This document shows positions 5,319-10,957 of a DNA stretch of 10,957 nucleotides, piece after piece. The DNA is from an uncultured Collinsella sp. (GTDB taxonomy: Bacteria > Actinomycetota > Coriobacteriia > Coriobacteriales > Coriobacteriaceae): assembly GCA_900549185.1 (NCBI GenBank), contig URNM01000065.1:1-10957 (forward strand), written 5' to 3'. Within the stretch, counting starts at the first letter, position 1, and the number at the start of each line of letters is the position of its first letter. Position numbers and translations under genes: made by a program. The notes beneath the pieces were generated by a model that saw only the letters and a program-made list of their open reading frames with translations, ran no database searches and was not told where the DNA came from.

Positions 5319-6023
5319 TTACAAATAGAACTTCAGTCGCTCGGTGCAGTACACCTGACGGGAGATGAAAAGCGGCTCGCCACTTGGAGCATAACGTCTA
5401 TCGACAAACAGAAGCAGCGGAGAGTCCAGCTCCACGTTAAGGTATGCCGCCTCGAGCTCGCTCGCATAGCAGACCTCGAGCGTACGCGTGTTGGGGCCCA
5501 TCTTGATCCCCTGGCGATCGAGTACCGCCATCAGCGAATCCTCGAGGGATTCATGCTCCAAAAAAGAAAGCGCAGCGGAATAGCTATTGGTTTCCAGCAT
5601 CGTGGGCTTGTCGTCCACAAGGCGCAGACGACGACTGCGCAATACCTTTTGGGTATCGTCTACGCCCAGGAACCTCGCGTCTCGCAGGCTTGGGAAGTCC
5701 CAGCCCATTGCGAGAACCCTGGTAGACGCCTGTTTTCCAGCAAGCTGGCACGAATGGGTAAAGCTCTCACGGTCGTCCGCGGCATACATCTGTGTGTCCG
5801 ACGAAACGAACGTGCCCTTGCCGCGGGCCCTCTCAACAAGCCCAGCATCTTCCATTTCTTTAATTGCGGAGCGAACCGTTATTCGGCTCACGCCAAATTG
5901 CTCGATGAGCTCCGCCTCGGTCGGGAGCTTATCTCCCGGGCGGTACGTGCCGTTGGCGATCGAATCAGAAAGCGCACGAACAATCTGTTTGTACAGGGGG
6001 ATAACGCTATTTGCTTCAACCAT
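5319..6023 (-). CDS. GntR-family (HutC/UTRA) transcriptional regulator
   Basis: 234-residue regulator of usual length for the HutC subfamily. The N-terminal winged helix runs from PLYKQIVRAL (about 9-18) through GDKLPTEAELIEQFGVSRIT to VERARGKGTFV (about 63-73); the PTEAEL and VSRITVR blocks are the GntR recognition helix region. The rest (about 85-234) is a UTRA effector domain, with typical LRSRRLRLVDDKPTMLETNSY and SGEPLFISRQVYCTERLKFYL. UTRA domains commonly bind phosphorylated sugars; FrlR, the regulator of fructoselysine genes in E. coli and Bacillus, belongs to the same family. Here the likely effector is the phosphorylated PTS substrate, which is an inference. Start choice: AAAGG lies 10 nt before the ATG at 6023 but only 1 nt before the in-frame ATG at 6032. 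It is co-oriented with and just upstream of EIIA. Confidence 0.92.
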   Translation of the reverse strand: MVEANSVIPLYKQIVRALSDSIANGTYRPGDKLPTEAELIEQFGVSRITVRSAIKEMEDAGLVERARGKGTFVSSDTQMYAADDRESFTHSCQLAGKQASTRVLAMGWDFPSLRDARFLGVDDTQKVLRSRRLRLVDDKPTMLETNSYSAALSFLEHESLEDSLMAVLDRQGIKMGPNTRTLEVCYASELEAAYLNVELDSPLLLFVDRRYAPSGEPLFISRQVYCTERLKFYL

Positions 6024-6070
6024 ATCAACCATACCTTTGCAAGGAATCAGCAGCTTATAGATAGATGACT

Positions 6071-6113
6071 TATATTGTATTAGAACTTTTTAGGAGTCCA
6101 TATATTTCCTAAA
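6071..6113. promoter_or_regulatory. Candidate gntR promoter/operator region
   Basis: On the minus strand a -10-like TACAAT (6074-6079) has no good -35. It lies within TATATTGTATTAGAAC (6071-6086), whose first eight bases also occur before EIIA (5210-5217). Next to it is a 7-bp dyad TTTAGGA (6089-6095), 11 nt, TCCTAAA (6107-6113). The arrangement suggests autoregulation. Confidence 0.35.
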
Positions 6114-6245
6114 TGATTCGGTAAACGGGGTGTTATTTCACTTTAGTGGGGTGCAGCGGCTACCCGCGGCATTCGTTATCAACCTAGCTAGGCTAGTCCA
6201 CCCACATCGTCTCCAGTTCTCCGCAGAGCCGCGGCCCCATATGGG

Positions 6246-6251
6246 TATACT
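6246..6251 (+). promoter_or_regulatory. Possible -10 box of the M16 peptidase gene
   Basis: TATACT (5 of 6 to consensus) 53 nt before the start codon. No recognisable -35 box lies 16-18 nt upstream, so support is weak. The rest of the 6114-6303 spacer shows only short palindromes such as CCTAGCTAGG (6183-6192). Confidence 0.3.
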
Positions 6252-6303
6252 CTCGAGGATTCGACTCGATTCGCCCCCGCTGGGGCGTCAAAGGAGACTA
6301 CAT

Positions 6304-9300
6304 ATGTCCACTACCTCAACCGACCCGCGCGCCGCTGCTGCCGCGCTGCTGGTGCCCGGCACCACCTGCCACGGCTTTGCCGTCGAGCGCTGCGAGACCG
6401 TGCCCGAGCTCGACTCGGACGCCTACGTGCTGCGCCACACTGCCTCGGGCGCTCGCCTGCTGTACCTGGCGTGCGACGACGAAAACAAGGCCTTTGCCAT
6501 TGGCTTTAAGACGCCGCCGGCCGATTCCACCGGCGTGTTCCATATTCTTGAGCACTCGGTGCTGTGCGGATCGGCCAAGTTCCCCGTCAAGGAGCCATTC
6601 GTCGATCTGATCAAGAGCTCCATGCAGACGTTCCTCAACGCCATGACCTACCCCGACAAAACCATCTACCCCGTTGCCACCACCAACGAGCAGGATCTGT
6701 ACAACCTGATGGACGTGTACCTGGACGCGGTGTTCAACCCGGCCATCTATACCAAGCCCACCATTTTTGAGCAGGAGGGCTGGCACTACGAGCTGGACCT
6801 GCCGGAGGGCGCCGAGGGCGAAGGCAGCGCCGCCAGCCTGCGCGAGGGCACGCTGCGCTATAACGGCGTGGTGTTCAACGAAATGAAGGGCGCGCTGTCC
6901 GACCCCATGAGCGTGCTGGACGATGCTGTTAACGCCGCACTCTATCCCGACACCGCCTATGCGCACGAGAGCGGCGGCGACCCACGCGCGATTCCCGCGC
7001 TCACCTACGAGCAGTTCCTGGATACGCACGCGCGCCACTACAATCCTTCCAACTCTTACATCACGCTCTACGGCGACCTGGACGTGGACCGCGCGCTGGC
7101 ATTTTTGGACGAGCGCTATCTGTCGCAGTCGAGTGCTGCGAGCCGCCGCATGGACGCTGCCGTCGCCGCCGGCGAGGACCCGTCCACGCTGGCACCCAAT
7201 CCGCTGGGCGTGCAGGCGCCCGTGACCTGCGAGTATAAGCGCGTCGAGATGGCCACCACGCCCGAGAACGCCCTGGTGGGCCTGGGTCTTGTGCTGGGCA
7301 GCGCACTCGACCGCAAGCGCACGATCGCGGCGGACATCCTGTTCGAGGCGCTGCTGGGTTCCAACGAGGCACCAGTTAAGAAGGCCATTCTGGCCGCCGG
7401 CCTGGGCGGCAACGTGGCGAGCTACACCGCGGCCGAGAGCCTGCAGCCCTACGAGCTCATCATGCTGCAAAACGCGCAGCCCGGCGTGGCGCACGAGCTG
7501 CGTCGCGTGTTCCAGGACGCCTGCCGCGACCTGTGCGAGCACGGCGTTCCGCGCGAGCGCCTGGAAGCCATCATCAGCAGCAACGAGTACGACCTGCGCC
7601 AACGCGACTATGGCATCGCCGACGGCGTGGCCATTGCGTGCGACGCGCTGAGCACGTGGCTCTACGATGACGACGCCGCGACGCTGGCACTCAAGTACGG
7701 CCCGGTGTACGAGGAGCTGCGTGGCGAGCTGGACGGCAGCTATTTTGAGGACCTGCTGCGCGAACTGGTGCTGCAGAACGACCACATGGCTCTGGTCGAG
7801 CTGGTGCCGGTGGACGCCGCCGAGGGTTCGGAGGGTGCCGAAGCCGCCGAGCTGGCAGCCAAGCGCGACGCCATGACCGATGCCGAGCTGGCCGACGTGG
7901 TCGAGCGCACGGCCGCGCTGCGTGCCGCGCAGGAGGCAGAGGACACACCCGAGGCCAAGGCCACGCTGCCGCGCCTGCGCGTGTCCGACATTGGCGAGGT
8001 GCGCCCCGAGCCGCCACTGGTCGTGGACACGACTGCGCCCATCCCCTGTCTGCGCCACGGCATCCCCACCAACCGCCTGGCCTACGCCATGCAGTACTTC
8101 GACCTGAGCTGCATCGCATTTGAGGACCTGCCCTACGTGACGCTGCTCTGCCGCCTACTCAAGCAGCTGCCCACGCGCGAGCATTCGGCCGAGGAACTCG
8201 ACAACCTGCTTGCCGGCAAGCTGGGCTTTTTGAGCTTTACGACCGAGGTCATGACGCAGCCCGACGTGGACGGCGTGCGCCCCTACCTGCTGGTGAGCGC
8301 CGGCGCCCTGTCCGAAAAGATCGACGCGCTGGCGAGCCTGCCGCGCGAGGTGTGGTCGAGCACGCTGTTGCTCAATGCCGACGCCGACCGCGTTCGCGAC
8401 GTGCTCACGCAGATTCGCATTGGGCTTGAGCAGGGCTTTATCAACAACGGACACTCGGCGGCGCTGGGTCGCGCGATGAGCTACAGCTCGCCTTCGGCCG
8501 TGGTGCGCGAGCAGCTTTCGGGCGTGGACTTCTACCTGTTCCTGCGCGATCTGCTCGACCACTTTGACGAGCGACTGGACGACCTGCGCGCCAAGCTTGC
8601 CGAGCTGGCAGGCCGCATCTTTGTGGCCGATGGCTGCATGGCGAGCTTTACCGGCAGCGACGAAGACTTTGACGCGTACTGGGATGCCGCGGGGGACCTT
8701 GGGCTGGACGCTGGCGACGGCGCCGATACCGGCCGCGACGCGCTCGTGGTGCCGGCGCCGCGCGACCGTCACGAGGCGTTCGTCATCCCCAGCGACATCT
8801 GCTTTGCGGCGCGCGCGTGCGACCCGCGTCGCCTGGGCATCGACGTGACGGGCGCCTGGGCGGTTGCCGCCAACGCGCTCTCCTACGACTACCTGTGGAA
8901 CGAGATCCGTGTGAAGGGCGGTGCGTACGGCTGCGGATTCCGCGCTGCCGGCGAGCGCCAGACGGCGTTCTACACCTACCGCGACCCGGCGGTCGATCCT
9001 TCGATTGAGCGCGTGGCGCGCGCGGGTGCATGGCTCGGCAGCTTTGAGCCCGACGAGTCCGCCTTCGAGGGCTTTATCGTGAGCTGCGTGAGCGGCATGG
9101 ACGCGCCGGTGAAGCCGTACGCGCTCACCAAGCGTCGCAACACGACCTACCTGGCCGGGCTCGATCCGCACGCACGCGAGGAACGTCGCGCCCAGATGCT
9201 CGCGGCCACACCCGCTGAGCTGCGCTCGTTCGGCGCCGATGTGACGCGCATCGCAGCCGTGTCGCCCACCTGCGTCTTTGGCGGCCGCGACGTCATCGCC

Positions 9301-9342
9301 AAGAGCAACGCCGGCTTTAACGTCATCGACCTGCTGGCCTAA
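6304..9342 (+). CDS. M16C-family zinc metallopeptidase (presequence-protease-like)
   Basis: 1012-residue insulinase-family peptidase of the PreP/Cym1/falcilysin type, with no signal peptide, so likely cytosolic. It would degrade oligopeptides inside a closed two-half chamber. The inverted zinc motif HILEH is at 80-84: H80 and H84 ligate zinc and E83 is the general base. FNEMKG (191-196) holds the likely third ligand, E193. The second half ends with WNEIRVKGGAYGCGF; R869 and Y875 are the conserved substrate-clamping pair, so the active site looks complete. An Ala/Glu-rich linker (about 500-560) joins the halves, as in M16C proteins. The frame is open from 6130, but AAGGAG at 6291-6296, 7 nt before the ATG at 6304, fixes the start; residues before it do not resemble the family. 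It is a single gene, divergent from gntR and convergent with the next gene, and visibly richer in GC than the PTS genes. Confidence 0.95.
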   Translation: MSTTSTDPRAAAAALLVPGTTCHGFAVERCETVPELDSDAYVLRHTASGARLLYLACDDENKAFAIGFKTPPADSTGVFHILEHSVLCGSAKFPVKEPFVDLIKSSMQTFLNAMTYPDKTIYPVATTNEQDLYNLMDVYLDAVFNPAIYTKPTIFEQEGWHYELDLPEGAEGEGSAASLREGTLRYNGVVFNEMKGALSDPMSVLDDAVNAALYPDTAYAHESGGDPRAIPALTYEQFLDTHARHYNPSNSYITLYGDLDVDRALAFLDERYLSQSSAASRRMDAAVAAGEDPSTLAPNPLGVQAPVTCEYKRVEMATTPENALVGLGLVLGSALDRKRTIAADILFEALLGSNEAPVKKAILAAGLGGNVASYTAAESLQPYELIMLQNAQPGVAHELRRVFQDACRDLCEHGVPRERLEAIISSNEYDLRQRDYGIADGVAIACDALSTWLYDDDAATLALKYGPVYEELRGELDGSYFEDLLRELVLQNDHMALVELVPVDAAEGSEGAEAAELAAKRDAMTDAELADVVERTAALRAAQEAEDTPEAKATLPRLRVSDIGEVRPEPPLVVDTTAPIPCLRHGIPTNRLAYAMQYFDLSCIAFEDLPYVTLLCRLLKQLPTREHSAEELDNLLAGKLGFLSFTTEVMTQPDVDGVRPYLLVSAGALSEKIDALASLPREVWSSTLLLNADADRVRDVLTQIRIGLEQGFINNGHSAALGRAMSYSSPSAVVREQLSGVDFYLFLRDLLDHFDERLDDLRAKLAELAGRIFVADGCMASFTGSDEDFDAYWDAAGDLGLDAGDGADTGRDALVVPAPRDRHEAFVIPSDICFAARACDPRRLGIDVTGAWAVAANALSYDYLWNEIRVKGGAYGCGFRAAGERQTAFYTYRDPAVDPSIERVARAGAWLGSFEPDESAFEGFIVSCVSGMDAPVKPYALTKRRNTTYLAGLDPHAREERRAQMLAATPAELRSFGADVTRIAAVSPTCVFGGRDVIAKSNAGFNVIDLLA

Positions 9343-9355
9343 CCACAGCCAAGCA

Positions 9356-9394
9356 AAACCACCACAAAGGGGACAGGCACCTTTGTGGTGGTTT
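9356..9394. terminator. Long dyad between convergent genes, possible bidirectional terminator
   Basis: AAACCACCACAAAGG (9356-9370) and CCTTTGTGGTGGTTT (9380-9394) form a perfect 15-bp stem around GGACAGGCA. It lies between the stops of the peptidase gene (9342) and the minus-strand gene (9407). Only TTT ends each arm, so as a terminator it is atypical. The core GGGGACAGGCACC suggests a recurring extragenic palindrome. Confidence 0.6.
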
Positions 9395-9406
9395 GCGAGT
9401 GGGCTG

Positions 9407-10931
9407 CTACTTGATAAACGGGTTCAGCCTGGCCCCTAACGGATCGAGCTTGTACATCCTTGCAAAGCACTCACGACCATAATCGGAGTCATTGTTCCAG
9501 CTACCCTGGTCAACGTCGTACTCTGCATCCAGACGAATCCACTCCTCCGGTTTGTTCTTCTCGTGCTTGTTGCAGAAGTAGCGCTGGTACTCGACCTCGT
9601 GCTCAAACTCAAACTCGGCATCCGAACCGCGGCCGGCATACTCGTCGACCGACGTCAGATTGCCGTGCTCGTCGTAATAGAACTCCGCATAACCGCCGCG
9701 CTCGGAATCGATCCTGTCGAGCTTTCCGTCGCTGTACGAATAATCCACCGCTGCGTACGAGTTCAGCGAGCCGTAGTCGTTGCCGTGCGAGTCATATGCC
9801 ACAGGCGAGATACGCGAAATGTTGCCGTCCTTGTCATACTCGTAGCCCGCGGTAATCGTCCACGTAGTTCCCACCGTGTCGCCCTGGCAGTCCAGCGTAA
9901 AGGACGTCACGCGATCCTTGTCGTATCCGTACGAATACACGACCGTCCGAGGATTGGCCGGGCTGGTATCGGTGTTGGTCACCATGTTGCCGTTCTGATA
10001 AATATACGTGCTCGCGCTCTCGCCGTAACCCGCATGGGTCGTCTTGTTGATCAGGTTTCCATCCGCGTCGTAGGTAAACGTCGTGGTGCTCGACGAATCG
10101 CTCATGTCGGCATCGCAGTCGATGCGCGTGACGTTGCCGTCGGCGTCGTACGTAAACGTGTTGACGTTCTCGTAACCGCCCGCCAGATCTTCCTCAATCT
10201 CCGAAATGCGATGCGACTCATCGTGCTCGACGCTGTAGCTTACGCCGCCACCTTGCTTGACGGCAGATGTGAAGCCCGTGACGTAACCGTTCTCGTCACG
10301 CTCGATCTCGTAGATATCGCCGTACTGGTCCGATTTATCGGTGCCTTCATAGGACATCGGCAGCCACAGTTCGTCGAGCTGCGTGTCCTTAACGCCGGTG
10401 ATCTTCGTATCCTGCGGCAGTGCCAACGTGGCGAGCTTCTTTTTACCCGAAAGATCGACGCTTTTGAGCTCCCCGGCATTTGAAAGGTCGAGCTTCTCGA
10501 TGTTGTCGCAACCGTCCAGGTTAACGACGGTGACGTTGCTCGCCGAGTTAAGCTCGACGGTCTTAAGGTCGCCGCAGCCCGAAAGGTCCAGGTTGACGAG
10601 TTTATCCCCACCGTATTCCACACTGGTAACGTTGGGGAACACCTTGCCCAGGCCCTGCGTCGACGCGACGCCGTCCAGCTCGACCGACGTCACCGCCTTG
10701 GCCTCGTCGCGCGAGATGCGGCCGTCACCGTTAGTGTCGTACTTGGTCGAGACAAGCGCACGCATGCCGCTATCCGGGAAGGTTTTCTCGTCGATTGGGG
10801 TGGTCGCAATCTGGGTGAAGTAGAACAGCGCGCCACCGCCGATGCCCGCCGCCACGACAAGTACCGCGGCGAGGGCGATGAGGGGCTTCTTGGAACGCTT
10901 GCGCCGCACGGGCTGCTGCACGGGCACGTAT
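9407..10931 (-). CDS. Membrane-anchored EF-hand/LRR/YD-repeat protein, 5' end missing
   Basis: 508 genomic codons remain. The frame continues into adapter and would falsely begin M-C-I-R-D-R, so the true start is beyond the contig. Order of parts: a short Pro/Gln stretch; a basic RRKRSKK; one membrane helix (PLIALAAVLVVAAGIGGG to FYF), giving an N-in, C-out topology; and a full 12-residue EF-hand loop DTNGDGRISRDE, as in dockerins. Six consecutive 11-residue leucine-rich half-repeats follow, running from KLVNLDLSGCG to KLATLALPQDT, resembling internalin J-type LRRs. Then come about seven YD-type repeats such as FTYDADGNVTRID, FTYDADGNLIN and YEYDKDGNISRIS, as in RHS/wall-associated proteins. 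The C-terminus (KLDPLGARLNPFIK) carries no sorting signal. The function is not known; a surface binding or adhesion role is an inference. A zinc ribbon upstream of the helix is possible but not visible. Confidence 0.8.
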
Positions 10932-10957
10932 CTGTCTCTTATACACATCTCCGAGCC
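10932..10957. other. Illumina Nextera Read 2 adapter, reverse complement (non-biological)
   Basis: CTGTCTCTTATACACATCT (10932-10950) is the reverse complement of the mosaic end, and CCGAGCC continues into the Read 2 adapter. Genomic sequence ends at 10931. On the minus strand it supplies an artefactual start codon to the last gene. Confidence 0.98.

Noticed and set aside
6130..6303. N-terminal 58-residue extension of the M16 peptidase
   Set aside because: A well-spaced AAGGAG precedes the ATG at 6304, the extension has no family similarity or targeting features, and it would overlap the likely promoter region.
6316..8058. 580-codon open frame on the minus strand inside the M16 peptidase gene
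   Set aside because: It is fully antisense to a gene with intact catalytic motifs, has a His/Gln/Val/Gly-heavy composition typical of GC-rich shadow frames, and shows no recognisable domain.
8155..9171. 338-codon minus-strand open frame opposite the peptidase C-terminal half
   Set aside because: Arg/Ala/Val/His-rich shadow of the peptidase codons with no motif.
9563..10483. 306-codon plus-strand open frame opposite the LRR/YD gene
   Set aside because: Val/Arg/Ile-rich shadow frame; the minus-strand frame has clear repeats and an anchor helix.
9407..10931. RHS/polymorphic toxin
   Set aside because: YD repeats are few and degenerate, there is no RHS core-associated hyperconserved motif or toxin domain, and no small immunity gene is visible.

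Overview
The window is a whole assembly contig, not an internal genome slice. Both ends are Illumina Nextera adapter (1-38 and 10932-10957), so only 39-10931 is biological. The genes suggest a GC-rich gut actinobacterium of the class Coriobacteriia, most likely Collinsella. This rests on codon style and gene content (mannose-type PTS modules, an M16C peptidase, a membrane-anchored repeat protein). No rRNA or other marker gene is present, so the taxon is an inference.

Left (39-1241): the 5' part of a minus-strand gene for a Schlafen/AlbA_2-domain putative regulator, cut by the contig end. Its long upstream region holds a duplicated 52-bp array of TATCTCTC half-sites. The two copies lie on either side of a candidate promoter, and a 15-bp palindrome lies beside that promoter's -35. 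A strong terminator of the next operon (1205-1241) separates the regions.

Centre (1287-6113): a minus-strand carbohydrate locus in the order gntR, EIIA, EIIB, terminator, promoter, SIS-domain enzyme, hairpin, EIIC, EIID. The mannose-family PTS would import and phosphorylate a substrate. The SIS enzyme carries the C-terminal signature of FrlB-like fructosamine-6-phosphate deglycases, so the best reading is uptake and cleavage of an Amadori product such as fructoselysine or glucoselysine into glucose 6-phosphate and the free amine. The GntR/UTRA protein is the likely local regulator. A perfect intrinsic terminator followed by a new promoter splits the PTS genes into EIIA-EIIB and SIS-EIIC-EIID units, and a 13-bp inverted repeat lies between the SIS and EIIC genes.

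Right (6246-10931): a plus-strand gene for a complete cytosolic M16C zinc metallopeptidase of 1012 residues. It converges through a long dyad (9356-9394) on a minus-strand gene for a membrane-anchored protein with an EF-hand loop, 11-residue leucine-rich half-repeats and YD (RHS-like) repeats. That protein lacks its N-terminus because the contig ends there.

No tRNA, rRNA, CRISPR array, transposase or phage gene is visible. The most unusual items are the looping-type operator layout at 914-1153, the split deglycase/PTS operon with its RNA elements, and the truncated LRR/YD surface protein. No wholly new multi-gene system can be claimed from the sequence alone.
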